Shown here piece after piece: positions 7,489 through 16,266 of a stretch of 64,000 nt of DNA. This DNA comes from Chitinophaga dinghuensis. Its GTDB lineage: Bacteria > Bacteroidota > Bacteroidia > Chitinophagales > Chitinophagaceae. The position numbers were made by a program, and so were the translations under genes. The stretch is from the NCBI RefSeq assembly GCF_003259435.1, contig NZ_QLMA01000002.1, forward strand, positions 248,001 through 312,000, read 5' to 3'. Numbering within the stretch: the first letter of the stretch is position 1; every line of letters starts with the position of its first letter. The notes under the pieces were generated by a model that ran no database searches, was not told the origin of the DNA, and saw only the letters and a list, made by a program, of their open reading frames with translations.

Positions 7489-9621
7489 ATGCAGGCATCA
7501 TTAAACATCGCGCTGGTAGGAAATCCGAATAGTGGAAAAAGCTCACTTTTCAATGTTCTCACAGGTCTGAACCAGAAGGTTAGTAACTTTCCGGGTGTCA
7601 CGGTTGATAAGAAAACCGGTCATGCAAACATTGCTTCAGGTCTTGCTGCCAACGTCATCGATCTGCCAGGTACATATAGTCTGTACCCGAAAAGTGCCGA
7701 TGAATATGTAACCTATGATGTCCTCATCAATGTAAATGCTTCCGAAGCCCCAGACCTGGTGATTATTGTTGCCGATGCCTCCAACCTGAAACGCAATCTC
7801 CTCTTCTGTTCCCAGATCATCGATCTGAAAATGCCGGTGATCATCGCCCTTACCATGATGGATATTGCCCGCAAAAAAGGCGTGGAAATCGATCTGGATG
7901 GACTGGAAAGAGAACTGGGTGTGCCAGTAGTGGCCATTAACCCACGTAAGAATAAAGGAGTGGCCGAACTGAAAAAGATCATTGAGCTAACTGCCAAAGG
8001 TAACTACGCAGTGCCGGCACGTGACTTTATCAACAATATTGGTCTGGCCAAAGAATCCATTGAAGACGTTAAGAAATATACCAATTCCAGAAGCGATTAT
8101 GCCGCTCTACACGTGGCAGTAAACAGCGATGAGCTGAACTTCCTCAACGGAGGCCAGAAACTGGCCATCAAAAACGCCTTACAGACCAATCAATTCAACA
8201 AAACAAAAGTACAGGCGGAAGAAATCATGCAACGATATGCCCGCATCAAGCATATCATGAAATCTACCGTGGTAGAAGCAGATCCTTTACAGAAGCAGTT
8301 ACGCTCCGAAAAAATCGACGATTTACTACTGCATCGTTTCTGGGGATATGTCATTCTCCTCGTGGTGATGTTCCTGCTGTTCCAAAGTATATTCTGGCTG
8401 GCAAGCTATCCGATGGACTGGATTGAAGCCGGATTTGGTCAACTCAGTGGCTGGCTGACAAATATTCTCCCGAATAATAAAGTAACCGACGTATTCATTA
8501 ACGGTATTCTCGCGGGTGTCAGCGGATTTGCTGTATTTGTTCCGCAGATTGCCATCCTGTTTGGACTGATCACGATTTTGGAAGACAGCGGATACATGGC
8601 ACGAATCAGCTTCCTCACAGATAGATTAATGCGTCAGGTGGGATTGAACGGTAAATCAGTCATGCCCCTTATCAGTGGCGTAGCCTGTGCCGTACCAGCC
8701 ATCATGGCCACCAGAACCATCGAAAATAAAAAAGAAAGACTCATCACCATATTGGTAACGCCGCTCATGAGCTGTTCGGCAAGGTTGCCTATTTACACCG
8801 TAATGATTGCATTGGTAGTACCAGACAGACGTGTATTCGGCATTCTGGGATTACAAGGATTGGTGATGATGGGATTGTATCTCCTTGGTTTCTTCATGGC
8901 TATCACTATAGCAGCCTTAATGAAATTGTTTGTGCGGATCAGAGAGAAAAGTTATTTCATCATGGAGTTGCCTGTTTACAGGGCTCCTCGTTGGAAGAAT
9001 GTGGGTATCACCATGCTGGAAAAATCCAAGATCTTCATTACAGACGCAGGTAAAGTGATTGTGGTGATCTCCGTGATTCTCTGGTTCCTGGCGTCTTATG
9101 GTCCTGGGAAAAGAATGGAGCCCATTCATCAAAAATATGAGCAACTGATCGCTGCCGCTCCGAAAGACTCACCGGAAGCCGACAGTCTGAATCACTTATA
9201 TCGTTCTGAGAAATTATCTAATTCCTACGCAGGCATACTGGGACATACAATTGAACCAGCAATTGCTCCACTGGGCTTTGACTGGAAAGTAGGTATTGCG
9301 TTGATCACCTCTTTTGCTGCCCGTGAGGTATTCGTGGGTACAATGGCCACCCTGTATAGCGTAGGAGAGAACCCCAATGATAATAATGCCACCCTCCGTG
9401 AAAAAATGGCGGCAGCCAAACGAGTGGATGGCACACCGGTTTATACGCTGGCTACCGGCGTTTCCCTAATGTTGTTCTATGCATTTGCTATGCAGTGTAT
9501 GAGTACAATGGCGATTGTCAGGAGAGAAACCAAATCCTGGAAGTTCCCGTTGATACAACTGGTTTATATGACCGGACTGGCTTATATCTTCAGCTTAATT
9601 GCTTTCCAGATCCTCAAATAA
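7489..9621 (+). CDS. feoB: Ferrous iron transporter FeoB with unusual G4/G5 motifs
   Basis: An inner-membrane Fe(II) transporter of 710 residues, normal length. An N-terminal G domain (about 1-165) is followed by a helical regulatory domain and the transport region with Gate motifs (GKSVMPLISGVACAVPAIMATR and TPLMSCSARLPIY). The P-loop is GNPNSGKSS at 11-19 and the G3 motif is DLPGTYS. The usual G4 NxxD is replaced by Thr122-Met-Met-Asp125, and the G5 SA is replaced by Asn151-Pro152. Both changes touch guanine recognition and could alter nucleotide choice. No feoA lies beside it, and FeoA is not fused. The long hydrophobic C-terminal part is intact. Confidence 0.95.
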   Translation: MQASLNIALVGNPNSGKSSLFNVLTGLNQKVSNFPGVTVDKKTGHANIASGLAANVIDLPGTYSLYPKSADEYVTYDVLINVNASEAPDLVIIVADASNLKRNLLFCSQIIDLKMPVIIALTMMDIARKKGVEIDLDGLERELGVPVVAINPRKNKGVAELKKIIELTAKGNYAVPARDFINNIGLAKESIEDVKKYTNSRSDYAALHVAVNSDELNFLNGGQKLAIKNALQTNQFNKTKVQAEEIMQRYARIKHIMKSTVVEADPLQKQLRSEKIDDLLLHRFWGYVILLVVMFLLFQSIFWLASYPMDWIEAGFGQLSGWLTNILPNNKVTDVFINGILAGVSGFAVFVPQIAILFGLITILEDSGYMARISFLTDRLMRQVGLNGKSVMPLISGVACAVPAIMATRTIENKKERLITILVTPLMSCSARLPIYTVMIALVVPDRRVFGILGLQGLVMMGLYLLGFFMAITIAALMKLFVRIREKSYFIMELPVYRAPRWKNVGITMLEKSKIFITDAGKVIVVISVILWFLASYGPGKRMEPIHQKYEQLIAAAPKDSPEADSLNHLYRSEKLSNSYAGILGHTIEPAIAPLGFDWKVGIALITSFAAREVFVGTMATLYSVGENPNDNNATLREKMAAAKRVDGTPVYTLATGVSLMLFYAFAMQCMSTMAIVRRETKSWKFPLIQLVYMTGLAYIFSLIAFQILK

Positions 9622-9671
9622 GTAGCCGTGCTGCATAATATTCTTGTACATTGCAGGAAATGTTATGAACT

Positions 9672-10574
9672 ATGAAATGGCTGTTACTCTGCGCTGGGGT
9701 GCTGCTGACTGCCCCGGCTATAGCCCAGGTGGATTCCTCTGTTTTGATGAAGGATATCCGCACCCTTTCTTCTGATGCTTATGCTGGTCGTAAAACAGGT
9801 ACGCCTGGCAGTCGCAAAGCCCAGTTCTATATACTTGACAGGTTCAAGGAAATTGGAATTTCCGCCTATCATGATAGTTATGAATATCCGTTTTATGTCA
9901 AACAAGGGGAACGTAACATCATGGCAACCAATATATATGGTTACATCCCGGGTCAGCTTCCTCAGGCAATTGTGATTTCCGCTCATTATGATCATTTAGG
10001 TATAGGGAGACACGATGCTGCCGCCACTGACAGCATCTTCAATGGCGCGGATGATAACGCCTCCGGAATCGGCGGTCTCCTGGCTATCGCAAAATATTTC
10101 AAAGCCCATCCTCCAAAACATACGCTGATTTTTCTCGCTACCGATGCAGAAGAAATGGGATTGCTAGGCGCAAAAGATTTCGTGGAGCATCCGCCAGTAG
10201 CAAAGGAGAATATGATCATGAACCTGAATATGGATATGATCGCCCATAACGATAAGAATGAGCTATATGCCTGTGGGCCGGGAGTAGAGCCAGCGTTGAA
10301 ACCTTATGTGGAAAAAGTAGCGGCAACGAGTGATATAAAACTGATCATAGGGCATGATGCGCCGAATACCGGTCACGAAAACTGGATTCCTCAAAGCGAC
10401 CAGCTACCATTCTACGAAGCAAAGATTCCTTTCATCTATTTTGGAGTAGAAGACCATCCTGACTATCACAAAGTCTCAGATGAGTACGACCGGATAAATC
10501 ACCATTTTTATTACCGTTCAGTGGTTACTATACTGGATGTAGTGCGTGAATTAGACCAAAATTGGGGGAAATAA
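9672..10574 (+). CDS. Secreted M28 family zinc aminopeptidase
   Basis: A two-zinc exopeptidase of 300 residues with a clear Sec signal peptide (MKWLLLCAGVLLTAPAIAQ). Zinc-site blocks in order are SAHYDHLGIG (His, Asp), FNGADDNASG (bridging Asp), ATDAEEMGLLG (catalytic Glu pair), MNLNMDMIAH (Asp) and DHPDYHKVSDEYD (His). All expected ligands are present, so it should be active in periplasm or outside the cell, trimming N-terminal residues from peptides. It begins 50 bases after feoB and may be read through from it, but no functional link is evident. It ends in a strong hairpin facing the S41 protease. Confidence 0.92.
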   Translation: MKWLLLCAGVLLTAPAIAQVDSSVLMKDIRTLSSDAYAGRKTGTPGSRKAQFYILDRFKEIGISAYHDSYEYPFYVKQGERNIMATNIYGYIPGQLPQAIVISAHYDHLGIGRHDAAATDSIFNGADDNASGIGGLLAIAKYFKAHPPKHTLIFLATDAEEMGLLGAKDFVEHPPVAKENMIMNLNMDMIAHNDKNELYACGPGVEPALKPYVEKVAATSDIKLIIGHDAPNTGHENWIPQSDQLPFYEAKIPFIYFGVEDHPDYHKVSDEYDRINHHFYYRSVVTILDVVRELDQNWGK

Positions 10575-10586
10575 GCATATTTTCAT

Positions 10587-10639
10587 AAAAAGAGAGCGGC
10601 GGCGCTTGGTACATCACCAGGCGCCGCCGTTCTCTTTTA
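10587..10639. terminator. Strong bidirectional terminator hairpin
   Basis: Arms 10591-10605 and 10621-10635 pair over 15 bases with one G-T position, extended inward by TGGT/ACCA. Flanking A- and T-runs serve termination in both directions between the M28 and S41 peptidase genes. Confidence 0.85.
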
Positions 10640-10648
10640 TAATATCTT

Positions 10649-12097
10649 TTATCGTTTAATATACTTCGTCACCATGCCTTTGAACTGATTTGCCTTGGTA
10701 AAGAATCCAGGAATTTCAGCAGTTCTCAGACTTTCGGTAGCGGCTATACGTCCCAGTGCACTTGCAGGAATTCCCTGGTCGGTGATAGCTGCGCGTAACA
10801 TCGGATCAGAGAAACTACCCCAATCGTTGGTGTAATCGTCCTGTACATTCACATCCGGATTCAGACCGTCGAAGTAGCTACCATTGCCGGCAGAATTGAG
10901 TGACTGCTCATTGATGCAATACATATCATTGATGCCTATACGTACCGCGATAAATCCAACTGGTTTACCGTAGGTTTTGCGTCCAACGAGGCGAGGACTC
11001 ATAGATGGCAGCAGTACATTGTACAGTAGTTCGCTGGCAGAAGCAGTGTTGCCGGTCACAATGAAAGATAGCTTGGAGATATTCTGAGAACCGGTGGAGC
11101 CAAAATTGGTTTTGGCGTAAGTAGTGGCTTCAGAATAGAAGATATCTGTCCATTTGTATTGTGGATAATCCGGGAGTGCCTTCATAGAAGAAAACAGCCA
11201 ACCAAATTTACCGGCAGTTACATTCGCATTGAAGATGGTGGAGTACATCAGTTTATTCGTCTGTGCAGCTGGCGCCATTTTATTGGCCAGGTACTCCGTC
11301 GTTTCCACTGCACCGCCACCATTGTAACGAAGGTCGAAGACCACATTGGTTACGCCGGCACTGGCGAAACTGGCGAAAATATTATCAAACTGGGATTGAA
11401 CTACATTCAAGGTTGTGAAGGAGTTGAATACAACGTATCCTACCTTGGTACTATTGAGTGTAAAGATGTTACTATACAGTATTGGGTTCAGATTGTACTG
11501 GGCTGCTGTAATGGTACTGGTTTGGCTGGTACCATCTGCCTTGGTGAACACGAAATTGGCAGATGCAGCGCCAAAGGCGTTATCTAACAACGTATAGGTG
11601 GCCTGATTACCATACTGGAAACTGGAAGTGCCATTGATGGAATTCACTTTCCAACCGCGTTTCACTCCTGCAAGATCAGCTGGAGAACCAGGATATACAT
11701 ATACTACGCGTAATTCGGTGTTGGTCTGGAATCCGACCTGAAAACCTAAATCGCCTGCATGTCCGGAAAGTACCTGTGCAACAGTACCATCATCGAGGAA
11801 GCTGTACTTATCGAGATTGGCTCCGCTGGCGTTCTTTTTGAATCCTTTCAGCGAATCAAACATCGTAAATGGAGAAGAGTAGCTGTCTGGTTTGAAAGTG
11901 GCAGAATCTGGAACTGCATCTGTCCAGAGATATATATCTTTAAAAACATCGTAGATACTATCATTGCTGGAGACTACGCCAGTACCGGTATTGGGATTGC
12001 CGCCGGTGTTGCGCGCCATGTCCTTTTTGCACGCAGCAAACAGGAGAGCCACTAGGGTGAAGGCGGTCAATATCCGCCACATAGAATTTGGTTGCAT
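10649..12097 (-). CDS. S41 family (C-terminal processing type) protease lipoprotein
   Basis: A 482-residue serine protease. The N-terminus is a lipoprotein signal with lipobox FAAC and acylated Cys23. An N-terminal helical cap comes first, with YDVFKDIYLWTDAVPD. A PDZ domain (about 110-190) includes VYPGSPADLAGVKRGW. The tail-specific protease core from about 215 includes VFDLRYNGGG. The Ser in TGNTASASELL and the Lys in RKTYGKPVGF form the expected Ser-Lys pair. It is probably anchored in the envelope and degrades peptides or processes exported proteins. The gene stands alone, with its 3' end at the shared hairpin. Confidence 0.9.
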   Translation of the reverse strand: MQPNSMWRILTAFTLVALLFAACKKDMARNTGGNPNTGTGVVSSNDSIYDVFKDIYLWTDAVPDSATFKPDSYSSPFTMFDSLKGFKKNASGANLDKYSFLDDGTVAQVLSGHAGDLGFQVGFQTNTELRVVYVYPGSPADLAGVKRGWKVNSINGTSSFQYGNQATYTLLDNAFGAASANFVFTKADGTSQTSTITAAQYNLNPILYSNIFTLNSTKVGYVVFNSFTTLNVVQSQFDNIFASFASAGVTNVVFDLRYNGGGAVETTEYLANKMAPAAQTNKLMYSTIFNANVTAGKFGWLFSSMKALPDYPQYKWTDIFYSEATTYAKTNFGSTGSQNISKLSFIVTGNTASASELLYNVLLPSMSPRLVGRKTYGKPVGFIAVRIGINDMYCINEQSLNSAGNGSYFDGLNPDVNVQDDYTNDWGSFSDPMLRAAITDQGIPASALGRIAATESLRTAEIPGFFTKANQFKGMVTKYIKR

Positions 12098-12168
12098 ATA
12101 TACAATTTAAGCATGAAATCTGATTTACAGCTAACGTAACAGGTTAAACGATAAAAAAGCCTCAACGT

Positions 12169-12834
12169 TTAATGGGGTATGAAAGGAATCCTGTTGATAT
12201 CATTCCCAAGTTCTTCAGGTAAGTTACCGTTGTTTTTGAGGCCCATTGTTACTTTCTCTCTCCATTTCTCCTGTGCGGCGGCATTCATTCCACTATGTGT
12301 TTCGCGATCGAAGGCATACTGAAATCGGTTCATTTCTTTAAACGCTTCGAGATACTGATATTGTATAACACTATCATAATCGTCACGGTTCAAAGCGGTT
12401 TGCTTTAACCGTTGCTTGAAACGTTCCACTACCAGCCGGGTAATATCAAAATGCAACTGTTCATGTGCGAGGCCATAGGCCGTTTTACTATCTGGCCTTA
12501 CCCAACTGGCACTTTTTATAAAGAACACCTGTAATTGTAACGTAATGTGCAGGGTATCTTTATATAGGCGACTGCTACCCTCATAGGCAAAGCTAGTATA
12601 TGACACTGCTGCACTGGGGCCATTGACAGACGGAGTTCCCTGAAAATCATCCCATTTCAAATGACGATAAGGCGTATAATACAAAGTATCTGAATTCTCT
12701 GAATAGGGTTGTTCCTGGAAATGAAAATCCAACTGCACGACCGTGCGGGAATTACGGTTGGCAGTGGATGGCTGTTTCTCCATCTCCATTGGGAGAAACA
12801 GTGCCCAGCATAGTATAACAGAGAGCGATAGCAT
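12169..12834 (-). CDS. DUF922-like exported protein with HExxH motif
   Basis: A 221-residue protein with a hydrophobic N-terminus that may be a signal or anchor. The centre carries YRHLKWDDFQG, then AHEQLHFDI, a perfect HExxH zinc-protease motif. A further conserved-looking stretch, FKEMNRFQYAFDRETHSG, could supply a third ligand. This arrangement fits the DUF922 family, predicted zinc-dependent proteins of unknown substrate. The start at 12834 is the first ATG after a stop; the next candidate is residue 16. Its stop lies 71 bases downstream of the S41 gene start, on the same strand, so it may be transcribed first in a two-gene unit. Confidence 0.7.
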   Translation of the reverse strand: MLSLSVILCWALFLPMEMEKQPSTANRNSRTVVQLDFHFQEQPYSENSDTLYYTPYRHLKWDDFQGTPSVNGPSAAVSYTSFAYEGSSRLYKDTLHITLQLQVFFIKSASWVRPDSKTAYGLAHEQLHFDITRLVVERFKQRLKQTALNRDDYDSVIQYQYLEAFKEMNRFQYAFDRETHSGMNAAAQEKWREKVTMGLKNNGNLPEELGNDINRIPFIPH

Positions 12835-12933
12835 AGATAATACAGCCCAATAAAATTAGGGTTTTTAACAATCCGTTTCGACTGAAACCGGGCTTTTTTC
12901 CGTAATTTACGATTCGACCAAAACAATCGCACT

Positions 12934-13932
12934 ATGTACGGCGGAGGATATATTTTTGAGGAACCCAACAACAAACAGTTGAGGGAAGAAAAGGTCCATG
13001 ATGAGCCGGAAAAACTGGCTGCATTCGAAGAACGTATCGCAAGGGGAGAAAAAATAGAACCTGGCGATTGGATGCCTACTGAATATCGCAGACAGCTCAT
13101 CCGTTTAATTGAACAACACGCTCATTCTGAAATTATTGGCGCATTACCCGAAGGTACATGGATCACCCGGGCGCCAGGCTTCAAACGCAAACTGGCGCTT
13201 ATCGCAAAAGTCCAGGATGAAATAGGTCATGGTCAGTTGCTGTACAACGCAGCAGAAACACTGGGTAAAACCAGGGAAGAAATGATCAATGATCTACTGA
13301 GCGGAAAGTCTAAATATTCCAATGTATTTAATTATCCAGCCAAAACATGGGCGGATGTTACTGTCATTGGTTTCCTGATAGACGCAGCAGCTATTGTAAA
13401 CCAGGTAGCCAATTCCAAAGGTTCCTACGGTCCCTATTGCAGGGCCCTGGAACGTATCTGCTACGAAGAAAGTTTCCATCTGAAACAAGGACATGATGCA
13501 TTTATTGAGCTGGCCACCGGAACGCCCGCTCAGAAAGAAATGCTGCAGGATGCCCTCAATCGCTGGTGGAAACCAATCATGCATTTCTTTGGCCCTCCGG
13601 ATAAAACTTCCCAACACAGTGAAAAACTGATGGAGTGGAAAGTGAAAATGGCCAGCAATGATGATATGCGTAATCAGTTCCTGGATACTTACGTACCTAA
13701 AATATGGGAACTGGGTCTCACTTTACCAGATCCGGCATTACATAAAAATGAGGAAACAGGTCGCTGGGAATACAGTGATCCAGACTGGGATGAATTTTTC
13801 CGCGTTATCAATGGGGGCGGCCCTTGCAATCAGGAACGCCTGCAGGTACGCAAATGGGCGGAAGAACATGGCAGATGGGTGCGTAAAGCCCTCATGAATC
13901 CGGCAGACAAACACGCACTGCCAGTAGCTTAA
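12934..13932 (+). CDS. paaA: Phenylacetyl-CoA 1,2-epoxidase catalytic subunit PaaA
   Basis: Catalytic subunit of the multicomponent di-iron monooxygenase that epoxidises the ring of phenylacetyl-CoA. The product has 332 residues, normal for PaaA. Ferritin-like di-iron ligand motifs are visible: [19 protein letters not shown] and [13 protein letters not shown], in two EX2H-type helices. The C-terminal [14 protein letters not shown] is also typical. It is the first gene of paaABCD, with paaB starting 31 bases later. It needs PaaC as structural partner and PaaE as electron donor; PaaE is not found here. Aromatic catabolism in the cytoplasm is the expected role. Confidence 0.96.
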   Translation: MYGGGYIFEEPNNKQLREEKVHDEPEKLAAFEERIARGEKIEPGDWMPTEYRRQLIRLIEQHAHSEIIGALPEGTWITRAPGFKRKLALIAKVQDEIGHGQLLYNAAETLGKTREEMINDLLSGKSKYSNVFNYPAKTWADVTVIGFLIDAAAIVNQVANSKGSYGPYCRALERICYEESFHLKQGHDAFIELATGTPAQKEMLQDALNRWWKPIMHFFGPPDKTSQHSEKLMEWKVKMASNDDMRNQFLDTYVPKIWELGLTLPDPALHKNEETGRWEYSDPDWDEFFRVINGGGPCNQERLQVRKWAEEHGRWVRKALMNPADKHALPVA

Positions 13933-13962
13933 TTTTTTATACATCAACACTTAGAACCAATC

Positions 13963-14343
13963 ATGTCATTAGATCCACGTGTAAACAGATTAAAACTGGG
14001 TGATCCTACGGCAGTTATAAAGGTAGAAGCAGGAGAGAACTGGAATGTGTATGAGGTTTTTCACCAGGAAAAGAGAGGCGCTCACCACGAACATGTAGGC
14101 TGTGTACACGCACCAGACCCTCAGATGGCCCTGATCTTTGCAAAAGAACAATTCGGCCGGCGGAAAAAATGCGTTAACCTATGGGTAGTGAAAAGCGCTG
14201 ATATTCTGGCCTTTGATTCAGAAGATGAAGATATGTTTGCCAACAATATGGAGAAAACATATCGCGATGCCAGCGGCTTTAAAGTGATGGAAAAAATCAA
14301 CAAATTCAAACAATCCAAAGGCGCCACCAATCATGTTAAATAA
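13963..14343 (+). CDS. paaB: Phenylacetyl-CoA epoxidase subunit PaaB
   Basis: A small accessory subunit of 126 residues that bridges PaaA-PaaC dimers in the epoxidase. Typical blocks are WNVYEVFHQEKRGAHHEHVGCVHAPDP and VNLWVVKSADI. The C-terminal extension, with YRDASGFKVMEKINKFKQ, is longer than in the roughly 95-residue Escherichia coli protein. Its last 11 bases overlap the paaC start, a sign of translational coupling in the operon. Confidence 0.93.
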   Translation: MSLDPRVNRLKLGDPTAVIKVEAGENWNVYEVFHQEKRGAHHEHVGCVHAPDPQMALIFAKEQFGRRKKCVNLWVVKSADILAFDSEDEDMFANNMEKTYRDASGFKVMEKINKFKQSKGATNHVK

Positions 14344-15097
14344 AGCACTTACAGACCTGCTCACAAAAATGGCGGACGATGAACTGATTTTAGGACATCG
14401 TAATTCAGAATGGACCGGATTAGGGCCTGTTATGGAAGAAGATATCGCATTTTCCAGCATGGCACAAGATAAAATCGGCCATGCATGGGCACTCTATAAT
14501 ACGCTGGAGGAAAAGCAACTCATCACGCAATCCGCTGATATGTTCGCCTTTTGCCGACCAGAAAACGAATTCAAATGCAGTCACCTGGTAGAATTACCCA
14601 ATGCAGGATATGATTTCAGCCTGATGCGACATTTCCTCTTCGATCATGCGGAGGCAGTGAGGTATGAAAGTCTGCAAGACAGCAGCTTTGAACCGCTCCG
14701 GAACCTCAGCAAAAAAGTAAAAGGTGAACTGAAATACCATACGCTCCATGCCAATGCATGGGTGCTACAACTCAGTAAAGGAGGAGAAGAAAGCTACGAC
14801 AGAATGCAAACCGCTCTCAATGAAATCATTGGCCTGGCCGCTGGTATCTTTGAACCCAGCAAGGACTATGAAGACATCCTGATAGCAGAAAAAGTGTATC
14901 CTGGAGAAAAGGCGCTGTATACCCGCTGGCTGGAAAGTATCTATCCAGTATTGGTAAAAGCCTCCCTGAATTTACCAGACGTGGCAGCGCTTACGCCCGG
15001 CTACGGCGGACGTCAGGGAAAACACACCTCCTATCTCGCGCCACTGCTGAAAGAAATGGGAGAGGTATTTAACCTGGATGTGGATGCCAGCTGGTAA
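14333..15097 (+). CDS. paaC: Phenylacetyl-CoA epoxidase structural subunit PaaC
   Basis: A ferritin-like partner of PaaA, 254 residues, that stabilises the catalytic subunit but does not usually carry a working di-iron centre. Blocks LTKMADDELILGHRNSEWTG, FSSMAQDKIGHAWALYN and LKYHTLHANAWVLQLSKGGEES are characteristic. The ATG at 14333 lies inside the end of paaB, giving an 11-base overlap. PaaD follows after 36 bases. Length and motif order match the family. Confidence 0.94.
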   Translation: MLNKALTDLLTKMADDELILGHRNSEWTGLGPVMEEDIAFSSMAQDKIGHAWALYNTLEEKQLITQSADMFAFCRPENEFKCSHLVELPNAGYDFSLMRHFLFDHAEAVRYESLQDSSFEPLRNLSKKVKGELKYHTLHANAWVLQLSKGGEESYDRMQTALNEIIGLAAGIFEPSKDYEDILIAEKVYPGEKALYTRWLESIYPVLVKASLNLPDVAALTPGYGGRQGKHTSYLAPLLKEMGEVFNLDVDASW

Positions 15098-15133
15098 TAG
15101 CTGTCATAATAGAAGTAAAGAAAATAGCGAATA

Positions 15134-15622
15134 GTGAGTAAGATTACTACAGAAGATGTTTATAAGTCACTCGAACAAGTGATGGACCCGGAAATCCCCG
15201 TTTTAAACGTGGTGGAACTGGGTATGATCACTTCCGTGTCGATGACAGACAACGGGGCAGAGGTACATATGATTCCCACATTTGCCGCCTGCCCCGCTGT
15301 TACCTATATTCAAAAGAATATTCGGGAAAAACTGGAAGCGGATCTTCATATATCCGTTACTGTTATTGTGGATAAACATATCGCATGGGAGAGCAACCGT
15401 ATCTCCCCGGAAGCCAAAGAAAAATTAAGCGCCTTCGGAATTGCCCCTCCCCGCAAGGTCGTGAATGGCGTCAGTGAAGAATTATTTGTAGCTGTACCCT
15501 GCCCGCACTGCGGAAGTACAGACACTTATCTGCGGGCTCCTTTCGGTTCCACTCTTTGTCGGGCTATCCACTTTTGTAAGTCCTGCGGACAGATATTTGA
15601 GCACTTTAAGCCACTGGACTAA
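15134..15622 (+). CDS. paaD: PaaD, iron-sulfur assembly factor for the phenylacetyl-CoA epoxidase
   Basis: A 162-residue protein with a MIP18/DUF59 domain first (about 5-95, with VMDPEIPVLNVVELGMI and FAACPAV). A zinc ribbon ends it, with CPHCGS and CKSCGQ. PaaD helps assemble the metal centre of the epoxidase system, probably the PaaE iron-sulfur cluster. The start is a GTG at 15134, the only start that keeps the full DUF59 domain after the upstream stop. It closes the visible paa cluster; nadD follows after 70 bases. No paaE, paaG, paaZ or paaK is in the window. Confidence 0.92.
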   Translation: MSKITTEDVYKSLEQVMDPEIPVLNVVELGMITSVSMTDNGAEVHMIPTFAACPAVTYIQKNIREKLEADLHISVTVIVDKHIAWESNRISPEAKEKLSAFGIAPPRKVVNGVSEELFVAVPCPHCGSTDTYLRAPFGSTLCRAIHFCKSCGQIFEHFKPLD

Positions 15623-15692
15623 GCAGGAATGCAGGAAATGCCTATTTTTACACGCATTATTGAGATGCCGTTGGCAAATTTATAGATGAATC

Positions 15693-16262
15693 ATGAAGAT
15701 AGGCTTGTATTTTGGGTCTTTTAATCCTATACACACGGGGCATTTGATAATTGCCAATTACGTTGCGTACAATACTGACTTGGATAAGGTTTGGCTGGTA
15801 GTTTCTCCGCAAAATCCCCTTAAACCTTCTTCCACGCTGTTAAATGAGCACGACAGGTTTCACCTGGTGGAACTGGCAATTAAAGATGAACAAAGGTTGC
15901 GGGCAAGCAATATTGAATTCTCATTGCCTCGCCCTTCCTTTACTGTAGATACCCTGGCCTACCTGGGGGAGAAATTTCCTACCCAGGAATTCTGCATCAT
16001 CATGGGCAGCGATAGCTTCCAAAACCTTCCACGCTGGAAAAATTATGAACATATCATCCGGAATTATCCCATATATGTATATCGCAGGCCAGGCCACGAA
16101 ATAAAAGAAACCTACGGCGCACGCCTGGAAGTACTGGACGCCCCCATGCTGGATATATCTGCAACGGATATACGAAAATGGATTAAGGAAGGTAAGTCCG
16201 TTCGCTTTATGGTGCCAGACAATGTGATCAGTTACATCGCAGAAAATAACTACTACCGTTAA
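15693..16262 (+). CDS. nadD: Nicotinate-nucleotide adenylyltransferase
   Basis: This enzyme adenylates nicotinate mononucleotide to deamido-NAD, an essential step of NAD synthesis. The 189-residue length is usual. The nucleotidyltransferase motif GSFNPIHTGHL begins at residue 8, and the C-terminal ISATDIRKWIKEG is the family's ISSTxIR block. Substrate-binding MGSDSFQNLPRWKN is also present. It lies just after the paa genes but has no known metabolic tie to them. Its stop is only 4 bases from the stop of the convergent AI-2E family gene, and no hairpin separates them. Confidence 0.95.
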   Translation: MKIGLYFGSFNPIHTGHLIIANYVAYNTDLDKVWLVVSPQNPLKPSSTLLNEHDRFHLVELAIKDEQRLRASNIEFSLPRPSFTVDTLAYLGEKFPTQEFCIIMGSDSFQNLPRWKNYEHIIRNYPIYVYRRPGHEIKETYGARLEVLDAPMLDISATDIRKWIKEGKSVRFMVPDNVISYIAENNYYR

Positions 16263-16266
16263 TATA

